A stretch of DNA of 64,000 nucleotides. Origin: Takakia lepidozioides (Eukaryota; Streptophyta; Takakiopsida; Takakiales; Takakiaceae). Position 1 is the stretch's first letter. Every line of letters begins with the position of its first letter. Both the position numbers and the translations under genes were made by a program. This document shows, in pieces, positions 34,021 to 44,265 of this stretch. The stretch covers positions 49,970,001 to 50,034,000 of the forward strand of contig CM060731.1 in assembly GCA_030704615.1 (NCBI GenBank). The letters are read 5' to 3'. The notes below the pieces were generated by a model. It was not told the DNA's origin. It did no database searches and saw nothing but the letters and a program-made list of their open reading frames with translations.

Positions 34021-35007
34021 TGTCGAGCGGCTTTTATTCACCCATCCCTTTGCTATCCGAGGTGGAAACTCCAAGATAGAATAGTTGGATATCTCTAAGC
34101 ACTCAGCCCACTCAGAACAATCAGTCATGACCTGCAGCTAGTGAATCATGGTTGTGCTTCATATTTGTATTCATTCCTGCCTTCATGTTATCAATTTACC
34201 TTACCGTGTAACCTGATGCATCAGATTGCTTCAGTATCTACTAAGTTCCAATTAATCATGCATTCATTCCACAGCTTCTCTCGTGTCTCTCTACATAATA
34301 TGTTTGTATCGATTCAGTATCGGATTAAAATTAATCATGTATCATGCCTAAGCCATGGTGTCTCTATTCTACCCTACTGTATAATTTTACAGCTTGCATG
34401 AACTAAGCCTCATTCAAGTCATCATCTCCTCTTCACTGTTTCCGCTCTCCGTTACGTCTCCTCCTCTCCTGAAGAAGTCGCCCTCCTCAAGAAGTGATCC
34501 CCTTCTTGTTGCCGCTCTGCCTAATCTACCCGCAAGCTGTTCTAACCACCTAACTAACTAACCGTCACCCCTGAAGTAACACGTTCCCTCTGCAGATGTC
34601 AATCCCACACAGTCGTTCCCTGTCAATGATAACTGTTCCCCATGTGTCAAGCTGTGCCGAGCTGTGACTGGCTGTGTAAAGCTGTGTCGGGCTGTGACTG
34701 GCTGTGCGAAGCTGTGTCGGGCTGTGTTACACTGTGTCTGGCTGTCATAGACTGTGACGGGCTGTGTAAAGCTGTGTCGGGCTGTGACTGGCTGTGTGAA
34801 GCTGTGTGAAGCTGTGTCGGGCTGTGTCAGACTGTGTCTGGCTGTGATAGAGTGTGACGGGCTGTGTAAAGCTGTGTCGAGCTGTGTAACCCCCCTAAAG
34901 CTTGCTCCTGCCACCCCTAAGGCTCCTGTTGGTCTCAGTCTGCGCAAAAATTAAAGATACCCCACAGAACCTATAAAAGCGTCTAAGTCTCAAGCAGCCC
35001 TCTAACA
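34021..35007 (-). repeat. 5' LTR of gypsy-1
   Basis: On the minus strand it starts TGTTAGAGGGCTGCTTGAGA and ends GCCGCTCGACA. It is near-identical to 22502-23383 but about 105 bases longer, because the GCTGTG-type minisatellite (about 34650-34890) has more units. Confidence 0.94.
34650..34890 (+). repeat. GCTGTG-type minisatellite in the gypsy-1 5' LTR
   Basis: Units of about 10 bases alternate (GCTGTGTCGG, GCTGTGACTG, GCTGTGTAAA, GCTGTGTGAA). A shorter array sits in the 3' LTR (23140-23270) and a diverged, opposite-orientation one in the solo LTR (43290-43470). Confidence 0.9.
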
Positions 35008-35012
35008 AACAT
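35008..35012 (+). repeat. Target-site duplication AACAT (right) of gypsy-1
   Basis: It matches 22497-22501. Helitron coding sequence resumes immediately beyond it. Confidence 0.92.
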
Positions 35013-37194
35013 CTTCGTTGGTTTTGTAGCATGCAGGATTGCACATGTGCCGATTGCATACATTCGGTAGTCTCGATACGTCGCGCGCAAAGTCGGCATG
35101 AAATGTTTTAGAGTGAACATCGGGAGGTCTGGTAGTGCACGGATGGATTTGGTGTTTCCATTGTTTTCTTTGATGTCGGGGTCAATGGTAGTGGTTGGAA
35201 TGTTTTCGTCAACTGGTATTTCGGATTGAATTGGATCAAGTCGCGTACTATGATGCTGTCCAAATATGCCAACATTTTTCGTTTGAATTTTTCGTTGTCT
35301 TTCAGTTTTTGTACGAGTTCGTTTGGATTTGGGGCATTTTCTAGCCACAACAATGTGTGTATGTGAAGTGAACCATTTTTCGCCGTTTCGTAACAACCAT
35401 AATATGCGTTAATGTTCCCAAGTACTCCCGTATTTGTTGTGGAAGTTTTGGCGGTCTCTCTGACACGTAGTAGGTATTTAAAAACTGCGTTCACGATGAT
35501 GTGTACAAATTTAGCTTGAGATCTCGGATTCGTAGTGACAATTGCACGTCTTTCATTGAGGTCCGGGAGGTTTTCGTCGAAAAAAATGTCAAGATTGATG
35601 TCGTTCCCACTTAGCAGGGACACCAGAGGATGATGTACAAATGCTGGATTTAAAGTGAAGAATAAGCTTGGTGTTTCCAACTATTGCATCATGCTGAATA
35701 TTTTGTTTCTCTGTATTGCGCGGCTGCTTCCAGATGCCATCACTTGTTTACTTGATACTTTCAAGTGACGTAATAACTTTTGAATTTCTGGTTTGTTGTT
35801 TATTGTTGTCACGTCCTCTATTATGTCGTTGAAGTCTTCTGAACGGATTTGTTGAGGAGTTGTGCTTCACTTTGAAATGATGATCTCGACACTGTCAGTT
35901 TTGCGCCCAGACATATTTGTCTATGTTGCATCAGATTGAACATGAAGAATGGAAATAAGTGGTGTTTCGAAAAGTCGTGATGGATATCAGTGAGACTCAT
36001 CAAATATTCAACGTGGGCCTCTAAAGTTACTTTGATTGGACGGTTTTTCATTTCGGTTACGCCGATTCCAAACGGAAATAACGTTGAAAACATGCATGCG
36101 ATTAGTTTAGGGTTTGCGTATTCGTTGACCATTTCGGTTTCGTGCGTGTATGACAAGTACATGTTTTTGTTGTAGTTGCAATCCATTTAAAGCGCTGGAG
36201 ATTAGGTCGTCATGCTTTATGTCTATTCCGTCAAAATCGATGAGTCCGGAGGTGTCTATGACGGGCTAGATCGTATTGTAGTTTTTGTTGATTGGTGTTT
36301 TTTTGTTGTGCAAATCTGTTATGTTGGTACGATGTTCAGCGTTGGCGAAATCAATGTCAGTGGATTCAAACACCGATCTCAAGATTGATGGTGGAATATC
36401 GTTCTCTGGTAGTCCATCCAATATGTCGTTATCAATTTGAATGTCCTTGTAACCCGTGTGATTTTTTTTCAGCCACGTTAACCAGGTCGTTACTGCAAGT
36501 CTACGTACGTATAGCAAATTACATGTTTTTACGACATTAATGGGTGGATGTGAAGTGCCGACGAAGTGGACGGCGACCATATCGGATAATGAATCTAAGG
36601 GGGTGGCAATTTGTTCAACAATTCGATTGCACGGCCTGGATTTTGAGCAAAACTCACCAAATTTCCTCTCAATGCGCGTTGTCCCTTTCCGCCTTTATTT
36701 ATATATCGTAATTTGAACAACATCACATGACAACGGTATCTTGCTATTAATGCTTCTTTAACCATAGTTAACTTTGGCAAAATGTCGTGAACTTTTCCAA
36801 TCCACAAACCATTGGCGAGTGCAAATTTTGGCATCTTGTTCTTTTTCAAGGTGGAACTGCAGGTTTTGCAAATGAAGATGGTATGTGCAATATTTGATAC
36901 TCCTCGTTTGTCCAATAACAACCCATTTAATTCGTCCAACTGATGTTTTGTGTCATTAATCAATTCTTGAGGAACCTCTTCTAAGAGAACATGTTGTTCA
37001 AAGTGGTTTTCTACTTGTAGGCTTAGCCACTTTTTCATGTATTTTACGATGTCGCTTTGTAGTTCATCGATGTTCCATTTGAACATGTTAGAGGCTGCTA
37101 CGTCTCTGCTGCAAACACAACAATACTGATTAGTGAAAGTTGCATTGCTGATGTATTCGTTGAAGTTGGATAAACAAGACAAGTTGTTCTCCAA
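35013..37194 (-). pseudogene. Helitron replication-initiator part: DUF6570-like, Helitron_like_N and Rep motifs
   Basis: From 37194: a Cys-containing region (CCVCSRD, ICKTCSSTLKKNKMPKFALA and IARYRCHVMLFKLRYINKGG) matches DUF6570, common in Helitron proteins. 36266-36580 is a linker. 35821-36186 (EYANPKLIACMFSTLFPFGI) is Helitron_like_N. 35108-35680 has Rep motif 1 FFTLNPAFVHHP and the His-x-His motif GSLHIHTLLWLE, which binds metal in HUH nucleases. A frameshift near 35225 leads to LPDLPMFTLKHFMPTLRATY and TCAILHATKPTKMF, which stops at the gypsy insertion and resumes at 22496. At least four stops or frameshifts break it. The protein would nick and replicate the element. Confidence 0.87.
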
Positions 37195-37285
37195 ACATAT
37201 TTATGGTGGGAACAGATTATTCTTTGGTGTTTTTGCAGGAGCGCAATACATTTGTTGTCGTTTTGTTTTGAGTTTTTCCTTCTCA

Positions 37286-38026
37286 TCATTTTCGTTTGCG
37301 AATATATTTTCGAATTTGTGTAACACATGTTTGATCTTTGATCAATGGATCTTGGTCTTTATGGAATCTGTATTTTGCCCTTCGTTTGGCTTTTGTCTTT
37401 TCTTGATCGGAAGTTAATGGAGATTCGATTTCCGTGGCTTGTTGATTTTGGATCAATGGATATTGGGTTTTTTGAAATGCGTATTTTTCACGTCTTTTGG
37501 CATTTGTCTCTTTCGGATCGGGAGTCGGTTGAGATTCTATTTTTGTGGTTTGTTGTGGTTTTTCAAATCTGTATTTTTCCCTTCGTTTAGTATTTGTTTC
37601 ATCTCGATCTATTGTTATGGTTTGTGGTGGATTTTTTATTCTATAATTTTCCCTTCGTTTAGCATTTGTTTGGTCTGGATCCGGTTCCGTGGTTTGTTGT
37701 GGATTTTCAACTCTATAATTTTCCCTTCGTTTAGCATTTGTTTGGTCTGGATCCGGTTCCGTGGTTTGTTGTGGATTTTCGACTCTATAATTTTCCCTTC
37801 GTTTAGCATTTGTTTGGTCTGGATCCGGTTCCGTGGTTTGTTGTGGATTTTCGACTCTATAATTTTCCCTTCGTTCAGCATTTGTTTGGTCTGGATCTGG
37901 TTCTGTGGTTTGTTGTGGATGTTCAACTCTGTATTTTTGCTTTCGTTTAGCATTTGTTTCGTTTAATTTTTCTTTGTTTAAAGCATATTTTCTCCGTCTC
38001 TTAGCATTAGCAAGTTGTCTATCCAT
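37286..38026 (-). CDS. Helitron N-terminal Arg-rich repeat region
   Basis: ATG 38026 starts a 246-residue frame of Arg/Lys-rich units, each holding an AKRRENYRVENPQQTTEPDP-like core. Four central units are near-identical 24-mers encoded by exact 72-base tandem DNA repeats (units start at about 37657, 37729, 37801 and 37873); outer units are diverged. Arg-rich N-terminal repeats of this type resemble STPR-like DNA-binding repeats seen in some Helitron proteins. The frame ends at 37286 and the DUF6570-like part continues in another phase, so the two were probably one protein before a frameshift. A DNA-binding role is inference. Confidence 0.72.
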   Translation of the reverse strand: MDRQLANAKRRRKYALNKEKLNETNAKRKQKYRVEHPQQTTEPDPDQTNAERRENYRVENPQQTTEPDPDQTNAKRRENYRVENPQQTTEPDPDQTNAKRRENYRVENPQQTTEPDPDQTNAKRRENYRIKNPPQTITIDRDETNTKRREKYRFEKPQQTTKIESQPTPDPKETNAKRREKYAFQKTQYPLIQNQQATEIESPLTSDQEKTKAKRRAKYRFHKDQDPLIKDQTCVTQIRKYIRKRK

Positions 38027-38029
38027 ATT

Positions 38030-38054
38030 AAACTTACGTTATACACGTAAGTTT
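38030..38054. promoter_or_regulatory. Perfect 10-bp hairpin just upstream of the Helitron ATG
   Basis: AAACTTACGT, a 5-base loop TATAC, then ACGTAAGTTT. It lies 4-28 bases before the start codon at 38026 and could affect transcription or translation, or belong to the Helitron 5' region. Its function is unknown. Confidence 0.7.
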
Positions 38055-38219
38055 TTTTTAATAAATAAATAATATTATTTATGTATACATTGGTATTTTT
38101 TATAGAATTAATAATGACCGTCCATGTAATGGAGATTTAGCTATTTGGAGCGAAATTTACCAATGGAAAGATAGTAAGGTGAAGGAAAATTTCAGGGGAT
38201 AAAAAGAGAGTTTGAGAGT

Positions 38220-39310
38220 AATAAGAGAGTTTGAGTCTCCTGGATGAAAGAGGAAAAATTAAAAAGAAAAGATAATAAAGGTTTTAATCCCGCATTCTCC
38301 CCCATCGGACTGGGCTTGAATCCCCTAGTGATGTTGCAAGATATGGGTGAGAGGAAAAATAAAAATAAAAGATAATAAAGGTTTCAAACCCGTCCGGCTC
38401 TCCCTCCTCGGAGAGAGTTAGAGTGCCTAGATAAAAATAGTTTCAGAACTGTCAGTCTGCCCCACCGGACTTTGAGCATGTGGTCGTATATCGGCGGGCA
38501 AAGATTGGATATTTTCTGCACTTCAGAGGACCACACTTTGGCTTCTTTGAAAGAGGACTTCGGACGCGATCCAGTGAGACAAACTCTAATTTTATTTATA
38601 GAATGGGGTTTCGGTCTCCGGGAGGAAAGAGGAAAATAAAAAGAAAAAGATAATAAAAATTTCAAACCCGGCTGGCTCTCCCTCTTCGGAGAGAGTTTGA
38701 GTGCCCAGATAAAAATAGTTTCAGAACCGCCATTCTTCCCCACGGGACTGGGCTCGAATCCCCTAGTGAAGTTGCAAGATATTTGAGAGAGGAAAAAAAA
38801 AAAAAAAAAGATAATAAAGGTTTCAAATTCCCCCGGCTCTGCCTCTTCGGAGAGAGTTCGAGTCCCCAGATAAAAATTGTTTCAAATCCGCCATTCTCCC
38901 CCACCGGACTGGGCTCGAATCCCCTAGTGATGCTGCAAGATAGGGTCGGTGCAAGGTGGATTGTTCTATTAATGTAACAAGCCTTTGAAGGACTTTGAGC
39001 CTACGCTAGTATATCGGCGGGGAAAGATTGGATATTTTCTGCACCTCAAAGGATATGGGAGAGATGATAAATAAAAAGGAAAAAAAAAATAAAGGTTTCA
39101 AACCCCCCCGGCTCTGCCTCTTTGGAGAGAGTTCGAGCCCCCAGATAAAAGTATTTCAGAACCGCCATTCTCCCCCACATGACTGGGCTCGAATCCCCTA
39201 GTGATGCTGCAAGATTTGGTCGGTGCAAGGTGGATTGTTATATTAATCTTACAAGTCTTGGAAGGACTTTGAGCCTGCGATGGTATATCGGCTAGCAAAG
39301 ATTGGATGAT
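38220..39310 (+). repeat. Tandem array of about 145-bp units with tRNA-like B boxes
   Basis: Units recur at about 38225, 38345, 38625, 38790 and 39060. Each has GATAATAAAGGTTTCAAA, then CTCTTCGGAGAGAGTTCGAG-type, CAGATAAAAATAGTTTCAGA and GGGCTCGAATCCCCTAGTGA blocks. GTTCGAGTCCC and GCTCGAATCCC both resemble the RNA polymerase III B box. A spacer with AAAGATTGGATATTTTCTGC appears at about 38492 and 39025, with a partial copy near 39297. Confidence 0.75.
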
Positions 39311-39723
39311 TTGTTGCAGCCTGAATGATCATCCCACCCAACTATAACTATTAGGTTCCACACATGAAATGTCTAAGGAAGGCTAAATATGTCAGTTTTT
39401 TCAAGAATGATGGAAATTTTGAGTTCATGATTTGAAGAGTGGTTAGCGGAGGAATCGAAACATTCGGAACAAGTTGTGAATTGCTTGTTGTAAAACTTCT
39501 ATTGTAATTTTTATCAACATACAGTTGTTTCTTTTTATATAACATGGAACATTGGAATATATAAATATTGAGAGGTTACACAAACAATTTCGTTGAAATG
39601 ACATGTGTATGACTCACTCATATGCAATTTAGTATTCACAATGATAAAATGATCAAAATTCACTTTTGTTTTGGAAACTGTATTATACTACGCCCACAAA
39701 ACTAGTATGTATGAAACTATGGT
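39311..39723. other. Non-coding interval
   Basis: AT-rich sequence between the tandem array and the kinase-like pseudogene. I see no ORF with a recognisable domain. Confidence 0.5.
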
Positions 39724-41370
39724 CTATTCCATCCTGTAGACGTCTTGGGGCTCTACCCAACTGAATGGTTTGTTCATGAAGCGGAACACTACTTGGGCTA
39801 ATGTGAGCCTTTCAGACAGGACCGTGCTATTATATAACCTTCATAGGGCAGAATTCCAACATAGTCTTGTGTATTGATCCTTGAAAAGACTGGCATCATA
39901 CGAATCGCCGCCATTTATTCTTACCACCCGAGGTCATGTCCCGTGTCTGCATTTGTGGTGTGTCATCCACCTGACTGTTTTCCTTGTTAAAAGCCATGGC
40001 AATTGGAGGTTCCACCCACCATCTACATTTGAGAGTCTGCGTCATTTTGTCTTTGTTTTCAAACTGGTACGACGAGGTTTTGCGTATCTCTGTTGAGGTG
40101 GCCAACCCCCAATCACACACTCCAATCTTAATCTCCTCGGTGACATGTGGAAAAGGCAACAAGATGTTGTTGGGGGACAAGTTGTTGTGTTTGACATGGT
40201 TCTTATGAACAACATCCATAATGCTCACAAGTGCCCATGCAAGTTTACTGCGCTTTCTCCGGAAACGAACCAAGCGATCGGTTGCCTGATACTATTCTTC
40301 TGTTCCTGGTTGTCTTTCAATCTTTTTGTTGTCCCAATCACTGCCCCATTTTTTGTCAAGCTTCAACATATCACTTATTGTTCTCCCATTCCACCAGCGA
40401 ATATAACCCTCTAGCTCAGTTGCATTCACAACAAAATATGTAATGACTCCCGCATGCTGTAATCTCACTGCCAAAGACTCGTCGTTATGTTGCCTCACCG
40501 CAACTTCTGGGTTTTTGGCTTTGGGTGTTTTCCCTGTTAGCTCCCAATTACAGGGTATTCGTGAATCGCCAACAATCCTACATTTACGAATCCTGGCATA
40601 TCCTCTTTCTTTGTAGGGGCCAAGTTGTTGGACCTGAGCACTTGTGTTTACATAAATAAGACTTATTGTGCTTCCTCCACTTGATGCTGCCGCTTTCCAA
40701 GGGACTAACCTAGTCTGGTGATGTGCATTGGTGCTTGCTGAATGCGCCCACCAGTCGACAAGTTGGTATAACTCGGTTTCCCAGCTAGGCACCCGACCTT
40801 TGGTTGTTTTATCCTTCCATGTACTCATTACCTGCCTCAAATTCCACGTGGCGTCTTTTGCCCTACTTTCAAGCCAATGCAAGAATTTCGGTTTGTTCTT
40901 ATCCTCCGTCCACTGATCTCCAGCTCTCTTATTCTCCTCTCCATATTTTGCTGAAAAATACGAAACCCGTCGTGTCCATGCCGGACATAAGAACTTTGAA
41001 GCCTCATAATGTCTTTTTCTTTGAAATAATCAAATATAATTCTTTTAACTTTATCTAAAGCCTCTCGTCCCGGGTAGTGTTGCTTGTTGACATGGCTATC
41101 TCGCTCGTGGGCATGTTTTCTCTTCCTCCGACCCCTAGACAATGACCCCGGCCCAGTATCAAAGTTTGCAAAACGTTTGCCCACTGCAAGGGATGGGGGA
41201 AAAAAATATATAATATGTGTCTGGATGTTATCTTGATATTTTCTGCAAAAACGGGTCACATGAGATCTTAAAACGACAAATGGAACGGTGAATAGGGGTT
41301 GAACAACTGTGGGACTGACCCAATTAAAAATCGACAAAACTTCTCGCTCCCAAAATAAACACCTTTGCAC
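39724..41370 (-). pseudogene. Protein-kinase-like gene remnant
   Basis: Three minus-strand frames join into one protein-like sequence: 40837-41370 (basic, helical; DKVKRIIFDYFKEKDIMRLQ), 40292-40882 (LVDWWAHSAST, then VVNATELEGYIRWWNGRTIS near a kinase hinge) and 39896-40273. The last has a catalytic-loop equivalent HVKHNNLSPNNILL (HRDLKPEN pattern with Asp to Asn) and a DFG equivalent CDWGLAT. The C-lobe end LTLAQVVFRFMNKPFSWVEP with stop at 39724 follows a TGA near 39845. Frameshifts lie near 40905 and 40285. Changes at HRD and DFG suggest a pseudokinase family; breaks make this copy non-functional unless some are introns. Confidence 0.6.
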
Positions 41371-43149
41371 ACGTTGGCAGTGCCACGCAACGAAGTCCGA
41401 AGACTACAGGAAGTCAAGGAACCGCACTCCCGGAGGAGCAAAAGTGATCATAAAGTGGAGGGAGATGTTTGGTGAAAGCGCTTTGCCCAGTACATCAATA
41501 TATGAAGCAAGGCACCGAAGAGATGAAAGCGCTTCGCCCAGTACATCAATATATGAAGCAAGACAATTTGTTTGTTTGTTTTGTTTTGTTTTGTTTTGTT
41601 GTGTAGCGTTGAGATGTCCCAAGCCATGGGGCCCAGCCCTGGTGCTTGGTACCATTGGAAAGCCCTCGCTGAGGAAGGTGCACCGACTTGGTCTCATGAT
41701 TTTTGGACCTACGGTGTGGGAGATGTTGAATTTTGGTCGCTAGAAATTCGCAGGAAAGTGGGCTTTATGATTGGAGCCTCGACAAGAGATCTACCAATAA
41801 TGATTAGATATATACTACTCAAAATCCATGGAAAAAAATCAAATTGGGTCTTGACATGGTATACATACTTGGATCCATAAGAGATTGCACTTGGGCTTAG
41901 ATGACACTAGATGTGCTTGGGCCTCTACATGGGAGATGCACTTGAATACATGAATAGAAGATTGCACTTGGGCTTAGATGGGCCTCAACATAGGAGACAC
42001 ACTTGGATACATACAAAACTGCATTTGGTCTTAGATTTCAATTCTTCACACATCAGCCAATGGCATAAGCTACACTAGAGGTCACACTTGGGCCTCGACA
42101 TAAGAGCAGGAATGCTAGATCGTGAGCCTGGAGGCGAGAGCCCAGCAAGGCTCACGCCATGTCATGTCTTTAAAAAAAAAAAAAAACTGGACTTATTTCC
42201 GCGTGGTGTGCCTATTTCCGTGGAATGAATTTGCATAGCCAGCCATTACAAACTCCATCTTTATCATCCATTGCACCTTTATTATCTCTGAAATGCCTGG
42301 CAAAAAGCTGAAGTTATTAGCCTTTGCGGCACGACAGAGAAGGAGATGGAGCTGCATCACTTGGGCACTTGGGCCAATGACACAGGCTACCCTAGATGTT
42401 GCACTTGGGTCTCAACATAGGAGACGCTCTTGGATACATAGGGGATTGCACTTGGACTTAGCTGATGACACTGGATACTTGGGCCAACGGCACACGCTAC
42501 CCTAGTCAATATGTGAAGTGAGCCGGTTTGTTTGTTTTGTTTTGTTTTGTTTGTTTGTTGTGTAGCGTTGAGATCTCCCAAACCGCGGGGCCCCAACCTT
42601 GGTGCTTGGTACCGTTGGAAAGCCCTCGATGAGGAGGGGTGCACCGACTTGGTCTCATGATTTTTGGACCTGCGGTGTGGGAGATGTGGAATTTCAAGTA
42701 CTTTTAGTCGCCATAAATTCGGGAAAATTAGCAAAGTGGGCTTTCCTCGACAATGATTGGAGCCTCGACATGAGATATATCAATAATGATTGGATATATT
42801 ACTACTCAATAAATTTATGACAAAAATTAAATTGGGCCTTGACATGGGAAACGAACTTGGATACATAAAAGATTGCAAACACGGAATTTCAAGTGCTTTT
42901 GGTCGTTGGAAATTCGTGAAAAATAGCAAAGTGGGCTTTCCTGCAACAATGATTGGCCCTTCATTTGTCTTTTGTGCATGTGGACGTAAATGTCAATTGG
43001 TTTTTTAAAAAAAAAATTACGTTCACAATATTGTTTGTAGTGTCATTGAGATCTCCCAAACCGCAGGGCCTTTGGCTACGATTTTAGTACCGTTGGAAAG
43101 CCCTCGATGAGGAGGGGTGCACCGACTTGGTTCCACAAAATTTGGACCT
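41371..43149. repeat. Tandem/dispersed repeat block with (TTTTG)n stretches
   Basis: Units with CGTTGAGAT, then GGTGCTTGGTACC, GGAAAGCCCTCGATGAGGAG, TGCACCGACTTGGT and TTTTTGGACCT recur at about 41607, 42565 and 43045. TTTTG runs precede the first two. A 45-base direct duplication containing CCCAGTACATCAATATATGA lies at 41471-41560. Intervening text repeats TTGGGCCTCGACAT-type phrases. No gene is evident. Confidence 0.65.
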
Positions 43150-44140
43150 TGTTATAGGGCTGTCTGGGACTTAGACAATTTTACGAGATCTGTGGGGTAC
43201 CCTTAATTTTGCGCAGACTTACGAATGGTAGACTCAGACCAACAGAGGCCTTAGGGGTGACAAACACAGGCCTTAGGGGTGGTAGGCAGGCTCACACAGT
43301 CAATCACAGGCTTACACAGCCTATTATAGTCAGTCACAGCCTTACACAACCTTACATAGCCTATCACAACCTATCACAGCCCGACACAGCCAGCCACAGC
43401 CCGACACAGCCAGTCACAGCTCGGCACAGTCACAGCCCGACACAGCTTGGCACAGCTCGTCACAGCGTTCACAGGGAACGGTTATCATTGGCAGGGAACG
43501 ATTGTGTGGGAACGACATCTGCAGAAGGAACGTGCATTCTGTCTTGGATGACAGTTAGTTAGTTAGGCGGTTAGAACAACTTGCAGGTAGAATAGACAGA
43601 GTAGCAACATGGAGGGGGTCACTTCTTGGAGCACTTCTTGGACGTCACTTCTGAGATCACTTCTTGGACATCACTTGAGGAGATCAAGCGGAGAGCACGA
43701 TCTTGGAGCACAGGGATGGAGATTACACAGATGAGGAGATACGATGAGATGATGCTTGATTCATGCAAGCTGTAGAAATGCACTGTAGAGCAGATTAGAG
43801 ACACCATGGCTTCGCCCTGATACATGATAGATATTAATATGATTCATATTTCATACTGACATCGTGTAGAGAGATATGAGTGAAGTTGTGGAATGAATGC
43901 TTGAGTAGATGAAACATGGTAGATTGCAGAAGCAATCTGATACTTAATTATAGACAGTAAGGTAACTTGTTAACATGAATGCGAGAAGGAATACAAATAT
44001 GAAGCACCCCCATGATACACTAGTTGTAGGTCATAACTGATTGTTCTGAGAGGGCTGAGTACTTAGAGATTTCCAACTCTTCTATCTTGGAGTTTCCACC
44101 TCGGATAGCTAAGGGATGGGTGAGTAAAAGCCGCTCGACA
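43150..44140 (+). mobile_element. Solo LTR of the gypsy-1 family
   Basis: It starts TGTTATAGGGCTGTCTGGGA and ends AAAAGCCGCTCGACA, in plus orientation, and shares the minisatellite and the end block CTTGGAGTTTCCACCTCGGA with the gypsy-1 LTRs. GACCT is duplicated at 43145-43149 and 44141-44145. No internal sequence is present, so recombination between two LTRs removed the body. It sits inside a unit of the surrounding tandem repeat. Confidence 0.92.
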
Positions 44141-44265
44141 GACCTACGGGCCGAGACTTGTGGAATTATAAATAATTTTGGTCGTTGAAAACTCAACTAA
44201 ATTACAAAATTAAGTGCTAGAATGACAAAGGAGGTCGCACTTAGGCCTATACATGGAAGTTACAC

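Noticed and set aside
37439-37966. Plus-strand ORF of repeated FPSFSICLVWIRFRGLLWIF units
   Set aside because: It is the antisense reading of the 72-bp Helitron repeat, whose minus frame starts with an ATG and joins the Helitron domains.
43209-43562. Plus-strand ORF with repeated SHSPTQPVTARH units
   Set aside because: It is the solo-LTR minisatellite, not a gene.
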